From Bisporella sp. PMI_857 (Eukaryota; Ascomycota; Leotiomycetes; Helotiales; Helotiaceae), in the NCBI GenBank assembly GCA_021307315.1, contig JAJSPD010000074.1, forward strand, positions 1 through 64,000: DNA of 64,000 nucleotides, read 5' to 3'. The notes beneath the pieces are model-generated. The model made no database searches and had not been told where the DNA came from. It worked only from the letters and a program-made list of their open reading frames with translations. Below, piece by piece: positions 1 to 11,166 of the stretch (its first letter is position 1; each line of letters begins with the position of its first letter). Position numbers and translations under genes: made by a program.

Positions 1-339
1 TTACACGCGAGCCTTCACAAGCGCATTAGGCACAAGCGAGGAGGATGAGATGGGGGGAACGAGGACGAAATGAGAGCCAATGCTGCCAGCCACACTCTGC
101 AAGTGCTTGTGATGCTGAGCTAGAAGCTGAGAAAGGAGTCCTGCTAAAATATGCCTCCCGTCCCAAGTGACAAGAGCTCTAGAATCATCAGCAATCTGAG
201 AACAAGCACTTTCGCGGGCTGAATATCTTCCCGCCCAAATATGATGCTCAAGAATTACATCAATAAGGTTGATACCGGATCGTGTTTTTTTTTGTGGCTG
301 CATGTCTGTGCAAATATAAGGTTCATTTGACATATACAT
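1..339 (-). CDS. unrecognised open frame at the left edge
   Basis: An open frame of 112 codons on the minus strand ends with a stop at the first three bases of the window. I recognise no domain, signal peptide or membrane segment. The first third is polar and the rest is moderately hydrophobic with several histidines. No intron-exon structure joining it to something larger could be seen, and there is no neighbour within 1 kb to suggest a role. It may be a chance open frame. Confidence 0.15.
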   Translation of the reverse strand: MYMSNEPYICTDMQPQKKTRSGINLIDVILEHHIWAGRYSARESACSQIADDSRALVTWDGRHILAGLLSQLLAQHHKHLQSVAGSIGSHFVLVPPISSSSLVPNALVKARV

Positions 340-1439
340 GGGAATACTTGGCAGGAACCTGCTTTCATGTGAAAATCTCCAAAATTGTTTTTGTATTGCA
401 GCCCTTTATCAGTTTTTGGCTTTTCTTGGAGTGAGCACATCATTAACAGTTACTGCTAAAGATCGCTCCATCCTGCCTATTGCCACGTGAGACGGGGCTT
501 ATGGTGGCTAGTACTACTCCAGTCCTATGTCAAGTCACGTGCACATAAACTTTTTACGTGATAGGAGCCTCATGTGGCTAGTTATTGTGTCTCAAATGTG
601 GCGATGCAGAGCTTGCCTCTGGCCTTAGGCATTCGTACCTTAACGAAGGGTTGGTTATTCCTACAACATCCATTCCTTCCTTCCTTCCCTTGTTTCCCTG
701 AGCTATAGATCCTCTATTGTAGCCAGCTCATTGAATCATGTCCTGATTGCTTTTGCAGCAGGATTAACTCGATTAGCCTTGTGACAAGAATATAGTTATT
801 CCCTACCCAAGAAGTCCGTGCTCGACTTAAATATCACTTTGGATGCTCCTATCTAAGGTCCCAAAAGGATGAAATGGCCTCCAGAAGTAGCCGCTTGAGC
901 GAGTATTGAAATTCGGATGTTTAATCTGTCTATGCCACGTTTCTGCAGGTCCGGCGAGTTTCTATCCGAGCGCGAGGTTGACGCCAAGGAGAGCCGTTAA
1001 AAGATGCATGGATATAAACCAGCAAGCACTACGAATGGCTGTTGCTCCCAGGTTCTTAAGACTTTACAAGCTCAATTGTAGATTTGAATAAGACATGGCC
1101 GCTTTAAGATGGCAGTCTAAGCTTTTTTTTCATATTCGCATTTATATTCGCATTTATATCCGCATTTATATCCCCTCGGCATATTTTATCCCTTTCCAGA
1201 GTATAAGATAAAGTTCCCGAACGGAGAATCAGCGGTAAGCACAGATCGTGTGCCCGTAGCAGTGACTCTCCGGCCAGGCTATCGAATAGCAGGTAGGAAA
1301 AGTTTCATCAGATCAAAAAATACAAGTGGTTTATTAGCTGCAAAAAAAGAAGATAGCTCTCCTATTAAGCATATTCAGCACGTGTTTGTGAATTTTTGCA
1401 ATTGTCTAATTCCCACTTCGACATCATCAAATAAATAAA
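340..1439. other. gene-poor stretch, promoter of the CFEM gene at its right end
   Basis: I see no convincing gene in this 1.1-kb stretch. It has poly-pyrimidine tracts (around 670-690) and a short 12-bp tandem repeat (1139-1174). The last few hundred bases should hold the promoter of the CFEM gene that starts at 1440. Confidence 0.4.
1139..1174 (+). repeat. 12-bp tandem repeat, three copies
   Basis: Three consecutive near-identical 12-bp units of the form CATTTATATTCG lie at 1139-1150, 1151-1162 and 1163-1174; the copies differ by one or two T/C changes. A partial copy precedes them. It is a minor AT-rich tandem repeat about 265 bp upstream of the CFEM gene. Confidence 0.7.
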
Positions 1440-2174
1440 ATGCGTCTATCATTAGCTGTTCTTGCCTTGACGTCCTTTTCTGTGTTAGCCCAAGACCTCT
1501 CTGATATCCCCGACTGCGCGGTGCGTTCAAACCCTATCTTTCTGCGTCGGCCAGACCATCACACTGATCCAAAAACACAGCTTAAATGCCTCGTCGACGC
1601 CATCCCAACAACAGGTTGCAAAGTCGCCACCGATTTCGCCTGCATCTGTAAAGCCAGCGCGCTAATCGCGTATGTTTCAATTCGTTTCGTTCTCCTTCCG
1701 GTCCTCCTCCTCTCCATGAAAAATCTCCTCTCCCCCCCTCCCAAACCTTCTTTTTTCTTTTCTCAATGGGCGAAAAAGAAAAGAGAAAGAAAAAATGAGA
1801 CCGCGGCATCCTAATGCGTATCCGTCAGCTACTCCGTACAATCATGCTCACAGCAGGCCTGCTCGATCGCGGTCTATGAAACGGTCCCGAAGTCCATCGA
1901 GCGCTTCTGCGACGTCGTCGGTGTGCAGATCACCATCGCGACAGGCTATCTGGGGAGCGAGACCCTGACGTCCACGTCGCCGGATCCGTCGTCTACGTCT
2001 ATTGTGGCTACGACCACGACACCTGGTCTATCGCCTTCGACGAGTCGGAGCTCGTCGGCTACCTCGCCAGCGGCAGCGGTGGTGAGCGATAGTGCTGGGA
2101 GCAGTGTTCGCGATGGGATGTGGGATGCGGTTGGGGTGGTTTTGGGCGCTGGCGGTTTGGTTCTTGCTTGGTAG
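1440..2174 (+). CDS. secreted CFEM-domain protein, probably GPI-anchored
   Basis: Three exons (1440-1520, 1581-1669, 1829-2174) give 171 residues. The first 17-18 residues form a hydrophobic signal peptide (MRLSLAVLALTSFSVLA). A CFEM domain follows at about residues 22-85: spaced cysteines in IPDCALKCLVDAI, TTGC, FACICK, QSCSQQAC and FCDVV. The tail is rich in Ser/Thr/Pro and ends in a hydrophobic segment, as in GPI-anchored wall proteins. Both introns sit inside the CFEM domain, and the join DCA/LKC restores the family's usual spacing. CFEM proteins of ascomycetes act at the cell surface in haem or iron uptake, adhesion or as effectors; which applies here is not visible. It lies outside the metabolite locus. 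Confidence 0.85.
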
Positions 2175-3019
2175 TGGGATGTGTTGGAGATTAGGAGGGT
2201 TGGGTGAGGTGATGGATGGGATGTTCGGGGCATTGTGGGGATTGCTCATAGCTATGTAGTTGAGATGTAGAAACCGAAAACTGGAATTTGAGAATTGGAT
2301 ACTGAGAAACATAAATTAACAAATAGAAATTGGGAAATGGAAATTAAGAAATAAAACTCGGAAACTAGAAATTCTATAAGAGCTGGAAAATTTCAGTGGC
2401 ATTTGGCTTATATGAGGAATTCTTTACGTTCAAAAAAATAGAGCTGCAGAAACTTTGACATGATTGCGGTCAAACCTCGATATATCGGAAGCCTACGTTC
2501 ACCATTATTATTCTGATATGCAGAGGCTTTCGATATAGCCACTTAAAAATCGGCCGATCTCAAGGTTGATTCCGATATTGGGGGGTTCCGACACGATGAG
2601 TTCCAAGAACTGAATATATGCATGGAAATACAACAGCAACCCCAGTTATTCTCTTTTAATTTCCCAAGCTGCCAGGGACACAACCGCATTAGATGTAACG
2701 ATGCCTGAGGTGACCAGAGCTATGAATCCTTATATACATAGCCTGAGACTCTGGACACCTAAACCATTTTTTTCCCCAAGATTTATAGCAACCACTTGGT
2801 ACAAGAGCAACAACCACACGCATACATACACACACACACACACAGTCACGAAGATTGCACGGTACGAAAACCGCGGCCCGTTAAGAGGTCACGCCTCGCT
2901 TGGACCTGAGCGAACTGCCCAGAAAGCCCACCATCATCACCGAAAGTAAGATATACGCACACACGGAAAAGAAAAAAGCAGTACTTCAAGTTTTCATTTT
3001 TTTTGGACGGTGCGAGCCG
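2175..3019. other. no gene seen; dinucleotide repeat
   Basis: No coding exon is recognised. The stretch holds an AC/CA microsatellite (about 2828-2844) and one TCGGCCGA palindrome at 2550-2557, identical in core to those upstream of the dioxygenase and flavin monooxygenase genes. Confidence 0.4.
2828..2844. repeat. (AC)n microsatellite
   Basis: An uninterrupted run of about eight AC dinucleotides, preceded by degenerate CATA/CACA units. Confidence 0.8.
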
Positions 3020-4090
3020 AGAAGAAAGCCAGGTGCCAGAGGTTTAGGCCGCGCGTACGCCAAAGCTTTCATCGCCCGCGGGGTAAATTTTGTCCGCGCT
3101 TTCACGCCTCAAAAATCACCTCGTTGAACCTTTTTTCTTCGTCACATGGCGTACGTGACGATTGGAGATCTGAACGAGCGGCTAGGAGAGGCGTTCGTTA
3201 TTGAGTTGTCGGCGTGAGCCCGCCAGCTTTTTTTTCTTTTTTTTTCCAGCCGCGCTTTTGAATCCTTTTGCTCACAGTTTTTTCTTGGGGGGGGGGGGGG
3301 GGGGAGGGTGAGGACCAGCAGGAGTGGCTACGCTCAGTTTGTGAGGTGTGATGCGCGTATCTGAGAGGAATAGGTAAATCTCTTTGAAGAGGCGGCGAAG
3401 AAGTCGCCGTTTAAGAGCTGCGATGTCGTTGTTGTTGCGAATGCTGGGATCATGGGGACAAGTGGATTCCATGTTTGTGGGGACGGATGGTAAGCAAGCA
3501 AAAAGCTCGTTCCTTCGACCTATACTATATTCTAAGTGGCGTTCTTTTGCTAATCTATATGTGGAGATCATTCGCCTGCACCCGTTGAACCTGCCTTGAA
3601 GTCAACCTGGTGGGGCTGCTCTACACAGCCAAACTGGCAATGCATTACTGTCGTAGGCAAGAACTGAATGACCTGTGCCGCGATCGATACCTCATCATTA
3701 AATCCAGCATTGCGGGGTTCGTGGGCCAGCCCGGCTCCATTTTATACAACGTCCCCAAGTTTGGCGGGCGAGCGTTGATGCGCTCTTTGAGAAGGACTTT
3801 GACGCCGGAATAATCCATCCGAGTCAACATCGTCGCGACGTGGTGTATTAGAATAGGCATTATATCCAAGCGCATACAGAGCTATCTTGACTCAAGGGGC
3901 GCTGGGTTCGCGCTGGAAGACGCGGCGAAGGCGGTCTTGAGAATTGCAAAACGAAGGCAGATCATTAGGTGTAATACCCCGAAGCCTTCATGTGGATGGA
4001 TACCTGGATTTGGACAATTACGATATCAAGGATAGTGATCCCATGCAGACTTGGCAGAGGATAATACTAAATGTCAGCCTGCTACACCGG
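3020..4090 (+). pseudogene. decayed short-chain dehydrogenase/reductase
   Basis: Conserved SDR blocks occur in the right order on the plus strand but in changing frames. The Rossmann glycine motif GARGLGRAYAKAF is near 3030-3070; GDLNERLGEAF near 3160-3195; the VVVVANAGI motif near 3425-3455; VNLVGLLYTAKLAM near 3602-3645; the active-site block SSIAGFVGQPGSILYNVPKF with the YxxxK pair near 3700-3765; and a C-terminal block ending ...VDGYLDLDNYDIKDSD near 3995-4040. The frame is broken by several stops (for example TGA and TAG near 3362 and 3371, TAA near 3811) and by frameshifts; an 18-G run lies inside it (3287-3304). It cannot make a full enzyme. A low-complexity poly-T/poly-G stretch replaces the region after the first Rossmann strand. 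Confidence 0.8.
3287..3304 (+). repeat. homopolymer run of 18 G
   Basis: Eighteen consecutive G residues inside the decayed SDR. Such runs are prone to slippage and to assembly or sequencing error, so the exact length should be treated with caution. Confidence 0.85.
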
Positions 4091-5507
4091 TACGTTTTTT
4101 GTCAGCATTTTAATGGCGGGTAATTATTAATATTGAAAACGTTGTAGATACCTGATGGAGTTCCCATATGATGAAAGAAAGGGCTTGGTATTGAGGTTTA
4201 AGCATTGTGTTCCAAGCATTTTAGATTGTATCTCATGCAAGGCCCCAGTTCTTGGAGTTCTTGGCGCTGAACCGTCCGCCTAGAGCCAAGGCTTTATTAG
4301 TACCTCGAGAAGGAAAACTCTCTTACATATTCCACGTTATTATTCGGACTGTATTTGTGCCGGTGGAGGCCAAAGATAGTTCTAGACAATTTGAAGATGG
4401 TATCGGGTAGCGAGTGGCGTTTCTGGCTGGAATACACAGATGTCGTTTCTGCTGGAGTCGTGTTGAGGGCTTTCTCATGTGAAAGGGATGTCTCGAATGC
4501 CTTGCAATGAGATCACAAGCTAGACTGGTTCTGAGCTGACAATACCTTAACTCTTAATGAAATACGAAAGGTGAAAGTTTACCGAAGCCGACAGTGGATA
4601 CTGTAGTATTCATTCTCCGCTTCTCACTCTCTGTGTGGCTTGTAATCCAAAAATAGGACCCACGCATGCTTCAAAATTCACACTGACACATAATTGTGGT
4701 CCTTTTCGGAATGATGCAAATAGTTCGAGGCACAAAGTAGTTTATCGTCTATGTTTGTTGGTGGCGTAGTATTGGCTAGACAACTTGATAACCAACTTTC
4801 CTTGACAATACGGCCAAGACATCTGCAAACATAGGGTTCCTATTGATTGTACCGTGCTCTTGTTCACCCCAGCATTCGCATTGACCTCAGAATACCACTG
4901 AGGTTGCAACCGAAAGTCTATGGCACGGTATTGGCTACCAGGGAGTCACTGTTAGTCACCTAGTAATACTTAGTAAGATGTATGGAGACATATTCAAAGT
5001 AAGATCGAAAGCTGGGCTTAACAGTGAATTCAAGCTATTCATACGTGGAAGAAAGAAGCTTATAAATTATTAATGTTGATCATGCCCTCAAAAGACTTGT
5101 CAATTTCTATTCCAGTGCGGTCAAAAAGTTTTGTTCCATTGCTACGATACTAGTTGGTAAGGGACTTTTTGTACTCGATATAGTTACAGCGAGCGGTCTA
5201 CAATCTCACATCACAAGATCCAAATACACTCGAGCAGGCAGTGGTCTGCAGCTTTGGCACACCTACTCTAACCGGGGACGTTGTACCCGATTATTTCATT
5301 AAGATGCATGCCTTATAATGTGGCGTCTTCATCTTCTCTATTGGTGCATTACGACATGGATAGAGTTGGCCTCAGGAACTACCGATTGATATGAATACCT
5401 CGGATCACTGATTAATTTATTGAGGCGCTTCCAACACAACCATATATTGCGGGGGACAGCTGGAGAGATTGTTTGGGTCGGCGTATTTTCAAAGTAACAC
5501 ATTAAAG
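4091..5507. other. no intact gene seen upstream of regulator 1
   Basis: This 1.4-kb stretch shows no recognisable domain. A short open frame of about 45 codons near 4148-4280 could be a last exon of the decayed SDR or chance. The right end carries the promoter of the Zn2Cys6 gene starting at 5508. Confidence 0.4.
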
Positions 5508-7054
5508 ATGGCCGACAAATCCCCTAATGGGCCATTCAATTTTCGAATTGCCTGCGAAGAGTGTCATGCACGCAAGAGTTCGTACAGCTAACTATGCTCA
5601 TTATTTGTCACAAGCTCTTAAGGGCCCAGAATATTTTGGGAGTTCTTCGATTGCAGATGCACTCCCAACTCTCTCTCGGCCCTTTTGGGCTTTCAAACTT
5701 TCAGGGAAATCATTGCTTAACTACCTAATAGTCAAATGTTATCCATCGGTGGATGACAATAGCGGAGCTTGTGAAGCTTGTCGAGCAAGCGGGCGTAAAT
5801 GTCTCTTCTCCTTGAAAGGTAAACTGGGACGGCCAAGGAAGATGACCAGCAGTACTCCAAGTACTCGTAGTTCAACTATGCCGAGCAATGCAGCATCTAC
5901 AACTCCAACAAGCCACGATTTTCCCAACCCAAGCATGCAAGAAATCCGTTCTAATCGTCAAAGTTTCAGCCACTCCACGACGATGGGAGTGCGATTTACC
6001 GCAGAGTCTTCGACCTCCCAGAAAAGTCCTATTCGTCAGTCACCGATATCCCAAGCAGCATGGGAATCTTTTCGTCCAGATTCTCGAACCGAACGCCAAA
6101 ACAGAAACTGCCAACACGACAGAATATCATTCTATGATTCACTTCGAGATACCACCGGAGACGAATCTTATATACCGGATGATCCAGTCAATCATCAAAT
6201 ATATCCAGAAAATTCTGATAATATGGAGTCCGTGCGCCTACGAGGCCACGAGACCATACCATTTTCGGAGTCGTACAAAGATATAATGTCACAACTCCCC
6301 CAAGACCTAATGGATTTCTCAAAAGATGATTTTGGACAGATTTCTCCTCGCCAATCAAACATAGCAAAGCCGGGAGGTTGGTCGGGCTCCCAGTTGCAGA
6401 TATATCGAGCGGACAACCAAGCCAGTAATAGTATAATAGGAGAATCCCAGGAAATATTACAAATTTACTCTGAGATTCAGAAGCAAAGTGACTTGCTCGC
6501 ACAAAATAGATGCAGCCTGTTAGCTCAGGGTGATCAAGATAATCTACGTCAGATTATGGATACCCTGGGTAGAATGAGTAGGAAAATATCTGCCGTTTCC
6601 AACGCGCTCGCGTCGGACCCCAGACGGATAAATGATCAAAGTCTGGCAATGGTAATATTTGCTTCTATCATTCAGGCAATGGACAACGTAAGCAGATTCA
6701 CAGAACTCGGTGGTAAGGAGCTCGTGGCAGCGAATTTTTCGGTACCTGTGCTAATACGCATCGATAGACCACCAGGGTTATGGGAGCCAGGCACAGCCGT
6801 CCTCGGGTTCTTCTCCCCGTCCAGTCGTTTCTACCGACGAATGGGGTGCCGTCTCAGGCGTGCGACTTGATCTCATAATAGCAGTCACGCGGCTGGACTT
6901 CTTCCTAATGCAATTCAAGGCATTTATTACTTCGTTCAATTGTTACATTACGGTCATTTCGGTATCGCATCCCGCAGAATTGATTGCTAGGTTACATCAT
7001 CTTCATCAGAGAATTGGATTGGTATTAGAAAGGCTACAAACAGGGTGGGCATAG
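5508..7054 (+). CDS. Zn2Cys6 transcription factor, AflR-like (regulator 1)
   Basis: Three exons (5508-5577, 5732-6712, 6768-7054) give 445 residues. The six zinc-binding cysteines of a binuclear cluster are at 16, 19, 26, 37, 40 and 47 (CEECHARKIKC, then CEACRASGRKC). The 154-nt first intron lies inside the zinc cluster; splicing GTTCGT...TAG restores the RKIKC sequence. A basic, Ser/Pro-rich linker (KGKLGRPRKM) follows. The C-terminal third contains helical segments, including VRLDLIIAVTRLDFF and a leucine-rich terminal helix, typical of AflR-type cluster regulators. The 55-nt second intron has a good donor (GTAAGG) and branch site. Being the first intact gene of the locus, it is a plausible pathway-specific activator binding CGG triplets. 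Its targets are inferred only. Confidence 0.85.
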
Positions 7055-7843
7055 GGGCTAAAGGCGCAGCATGTCCATATTTTGGGGGGGGATGGCCTGT
7101 TTGATTGTGCTGTCCTCCCAGTTATAGGTGTAAGATAATGAGATAGGATCTTCCACATGGCTAATGATACCCTTAATCTGGATTTTTATTGTTACAAATA
7201 GTATTATTTGAGCACTTTGAGATGGCTCTGTTACAAAATTATTATCTAAGTCATGAGTCGCAAATAGTAGCCTGTAACCAAACCTCCTAAAAATGAACAA
7301 AATGACACTAGTGATGGTCGGAATGAAATAGATAATTCACCAAGAGTCATCTAGATGTTTGAAATGTAGCATTCAAGATTTATCACAAAAGCTAAGTTCC
7401 ATGTTGTAGCAGGTAAGTCGGCCGATTGAGGATAAGTGAGCAATATCACGTGGTAAGGTTGAGTGAAGATTTATGGAGTGCGACTCAGCTCTTATTACCC
7501 TGGCCATATGCCAAGGAATTAGGGCTGAGCTAATAATTTAGCGTTGCGCTAATTGTGCCGTTCAATTGTACCCGTTGGGATTGGTCCTCGGCCACTTAAA
7601 TACACATTTACTTTGTACAATTATATTGGCTTGGCTCCTTAGTCTCTAGTGGGATGTTGAATCTATCAAAAAACAATGCCTATGGGCGCCTCACTGAAAT
7701 CACAATCATCGTAATATACTAGGTTCTCTCTCCCTATGCCTCTAAGAGGTTATCACCTAGATATTCCCTATAAGCGCTAGCAAGATAGAATATCTTCATA
7801 TTGAAGCTACCCCTAGCCGTCGCATCTTGACCATAACCGTACA
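7055..7843. promoter_or_regulatory. intergenic region and promoter of the dioxygenase gene
   Basis: No coding sequence is seen. The stretch contains a TCGGCCGA palindrome at 7418-7425 and a further TCGGCC at about 7588, both within 430 bp of the dioxygenase start. These are candidate Zn2Cys6 sites. Confidence 0.4.
7418..7425. promoter_or_regulatory. TCGGCCGA palindrome, candidate Zn2Cys6 site
   Basis: A perfect 8-bp palindrome with everted CGG/CCG triplets, 419 bp upstream of the dioxygenase start codon. The same octamer occurs only at 2550 and 48155 by eye. Binding is inferred from the known CGG preference of Zn2Cys6 proteins. Confidence 0.3.
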
Positions 7844-9693
7844 ATGAAGGGTCTCTGCTTTGTATCCTCCAGCAATACCAAGGAAGCCGCAAGCAATCAG
7901 GCGAACAAACTTGCAGAGCTGGCAGAGCTTAAAAAGATGCCCTTCAAAGAATGGCCAAACGATGCTGGCGTAAGTCAGCTGACGCATCTTTCGGGGTCTT
8001 TTTGCACCTGCAAAATCGGCTAACCCACGCAAATAGTTTAATGCCAGCGTTGAAACTCGGAAGCCAGTAGAGTTGGTTGTCCATGGCAGAATCCCAGCCA
8101 GCGTTGCTGGAACTCTGTATAGAACTGGGCCTGGCCACTATAAAGTCGAAGACACCCCAATTGACGAATATAAACTCAGTCATTGGTTCGGTATGTAACG
8201 TCCACAACTTGACTTCATTAATAACTCCCCCAACAGATGGCTTTACACAAATACATCGGTTTCAACTCATTGCAAACGATGACGGCTCGTGTAAAGTCTT
8301 ATACAACTCGCGACGCCAAGTTGATCAATTGCTAGAGAAAGTTCGTAAAACTGGGAGGCTGGATGGTATCTCCTTTGGTCAGAAAAGGGACCCATGTGCC
8401 AGCTATTTTCAGAAACTAAAGAGCGTCTTTGAACCATTCCGAACCGACAATCCTCAAATACAGAATGTGGGTGTGACAATCACACCAAATCCTTCTGGGG
8501 TTCGGCCAAGTCAAAGACTGGATTCCTCTAAAAAGGCGGTCAAGTTATCCAATTTCATGGTGGTGAAGACAGACAGCAGTCAGATGAAGTCTGTTGATAT
8601 GGAAACCCTAGAGCCTATCGGTGTTACAAATCAGCGGCAGCTCCATCCAGACTTGAAAGGTCCTCTGTCATGTGCACATGCGCAATATGATCCTGAGAAT
8701 GGAGATGTTTTCAATTATAACCTTGATTTTGGCAAGGTATGCACTTATCGAGTCTTCAAAACATCGCCTGCGACTGGTGACACAGATATCTTGGCCACAA
8801 TTGCAGATGCCGCATTCGCTCCTGCCTACATTCACTCCTTCTTTCTCACCCACGATTTTGTCATTCTAGCCGTCTGGTCCTCTCACATCGCTAGCTATGG
8901 TATCTCTATTCTCTGGGAACGAAATATGCTCGATTCCATATCTCCCTTTGACCCAAATTCCAAGGTAAAATGGCTGGTGATAGATCGGAGGCAAGGAAGA
9001 GGAGTTGTTGCAAGCTTTGAGAGTCCAGCCGCGTTTAGCTTTCACTCCGTCAATGCGTGGCAAGAACCTCGCTCGGACAGTAGCGAAGGAGTCGACATTT
9101 TCTGCGACGTGATTCAATATCCCACCCTAAATATTCTTCACCGGCTTTATTATGATAATTTGGTCTCAACTGGTCCTGGAGTTTCGAAGTACGTAGGAGA
9201 TTTAGAACGCGAATCTACTGAGCCAAGTCTCACAAGATACCGGCTAGCCAAAATTCCTCTGGGATCAAAGACTTTGACGAAGCCGCTCAAGGCCACCTCC
9301 ATTGCCGAGCTTATCTTTCAAGTACGCAGTCCCTTGATAGGAGATTTACCTACTATCAATCCTTTGCACGCTACCCGCAGGTCTCGATATATTTATTCGC
9401 TAGTTGATCAGGGCTACTCGTCATTCGTCGACGGCATCGCAAAATTCGATACGCTTACCAAAGTCGTAGTGTACTGGATGAAACCAAAACACACTCCCGG
9501 AGAGGCAATATTTGTTCCTGATCCTACTAGAGAAGGCGAGGATGCCGGATTCCTACTCAGTGTTATTCTGAATGGTGAAACGGGAACGAGTTATCTTCTG
9601 TGCCTGGATGCAAAAGACATGAAAGAAGCTGGGAGAGCTGAAGCCGGGGTTGCTGTTGGCTTTGGCTTTCATGGAACCCATATTTCTTCTTAG
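7844..9693 (+). CDS. carotenoid-oxygenase-family (CCD/RPE65) dioxygenase
   Basis: Three exons (7844-7969, 8037-8190, 8237-9693) give 578 residues, a normal family length. Splicing creates the hallmark HWFDGFTQIHRF segment near residue 91. The four iron-binding histidines of the seven-bladed propeller are all present: His241 (CAHAQYDPENG), His293 (YIHSFFLT), His363 (SFHSVNAW) and His572 (GFGFHGTH). There is no signal peptide. Family members use non-haem Fe(II) and O2 to split a C=C bond into two carbonyls; fungal relatives act on carotenoids, apocarotenoids or stilbenes. No carotenoid-synthesis gene is in the window, so the substrate is unknown. Its position next to regulator 1 and two hydrolases and 6 kb from an HR-PKS suggests a polyketide alkene as substrate (inference). 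Confidence 0.92.
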
Positions 9694-9860
9694 GTAATAG
9701 TAGCATTTGTACGAGCTTTCTCTTCAAGATCATGCCAGGCCACCGATTCTTCTACTAATCAAAAATTATATTTCTATGCGCCGGAGTCTTCATTCTATGA
9801 CTATTTGCAAATGCGAGATAATAGAAATCTACTTCCAAAGACTACAGGGAGAACAATATT

Positions 9861-10573
9861 TCAAGTCCCAACATTAATCAATCTCGCTGCCCATTCAATA
9901 CCATTCCGACAAGCCTCGACTACAACTTTGTCCCGAGGTATCTCATGGCCCATATCATAATTAATGATTCTGCTAACCCCTTTGCTGCAAAGTTTTATGA
10001 GACCCAAGCCGAAAGGTTTATGCGGATCTGAGTCTCCAATAAGATGGACGGTAGGCATGTGAATTCCAATTTTGGATGCGGTCTCCATGTGCTCCTCATA
10101 CTCTTTGGTGCTATCCGTGTAGAACAGACCCGCAGAGCATAAAAAAACTGCAAGTTTGAACGGCTGAACGCCAAAAGGGTCCTCCTCTTGATGCTTCAAA
10201 ATTAGTCTTGCCGCGACAGCAGCCCCTTGCGAGAAGCCGATAATCCCATCATACGGTCCGTCCTCCTGAATGACCTCCTCTAAATAAGCAAGCGTTCTCT
10301 CCACCGCCTCTGCGCAAGACGCATACTGTAAATACGGACCCGGGTATATTAGGTCCATGCCCTTTGGGGGAAGGGAGTCCTCCTCGCCATCTATAAACTC
10401 GTATTCGAAAGATGGAGGAAGTTTTTCACGAAGCGCGCCTACGTTCACCCAACAAACTTAGCGTTGTACAACCGAAAATGTTACCAGAGAACGAACAAAG
10501 ACTCGAACTCACGTGTTTGTAGCTTCATGATCTCGCAGTTAGTTCCTTTACCATGCAAGCATAGAAACCGCAT
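9861..10573 (-). CDS. FSH-family serine hydrolase (LovG-like), copy 1
   Basis: Two exons on the minus strand (10513-10573 and 9861-10438) give 212 residues. The first exon encodes MRFLCLHGKGTNCEIM, the typical FSH1 start with an oxyanion-hole LHG. The nucleophile elbow is GFSQG in the second exon; the acid is in GDSDPH and the catalytic His in GHEIPRD, completing an alpha/beta-hydrolase triad. It is cytosolic, with no signal peptide. It is a little shorter than LovG-type enzymes, with a reduced lid region. In lovastatin and brefeldin pathways FSH hydrolases release the chain from an HR-PKS lacking a thioesterase; the PKS here also lacks one. It is transcribed divergently from a second FSH gene at 11167. 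Confidence 0.88.
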
Positions 10574-11166
10574 TGTTGTTGTTATTAAATTTCAAGTTCG
10601 TGAGCAAGATTATACTTGAAGTGAGAAACCTTGATTTATCTCAGGGTACCAAACGAATGTTATATACACGATTCTGGAATGAGACTAAACCTATTTCGTA
10701 AAATGTGTTATGTGAAGAATCCCGTGACAAGTATAATCCTCAGCAGAATAGGAGTGTTTGAAGAGGGAGCTACTCAGATGTTTATGTACTGGGTATGAAT
10801 TTCTTGTTGCGGTGTTTTGGACTTGCAGTCATGACTGCTATATCGCAAGAGCTTTAGCCTCAGGAGTCATCTCCTTCCAAAGGGATACAATCATTTGAGA
10901 ACTTCTCGGATAATAAAAGTGTGGTTTATTGAGCTTGGAGCCAATCAAAACGCATCTCGGTCAATTTAAGAGGTACCACCCGGCGACTTAAAATCACGTG
11001 GCTTCAACCCTTGCAGAGCTTCAGTCAGTATCGAATGGGCTCTCGTAGGCAGAATCCTTGGACTCTTTGTATTAGAGGCTTCCCTAACTGTCAGCTTACT
11101 TGCAATTATTTTAGTGACTTGGTTTTTTTATAGTTGTAAAGATCTAGTTGTTGCCCAACTGGAATC
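10574..11166. promoter_or_regulatory. bidirectional promoter between the two FSH hydrolases
   Basis: 593 bp separates the start codons of two divergent FSH hydrolase genes, so both promoters must lie here. I see no clear palindrome; CGG-containing half-sites occur near 10957 and 10980. Confidence 0.45.

Noticed and set aside
2701..3204. Several overlapping 60-80-codon plus-strand frames
   Set aside because: They are low-complexity (His/Thr from the CA repeat) or fragments of the decayed SDR in the wrong frame.
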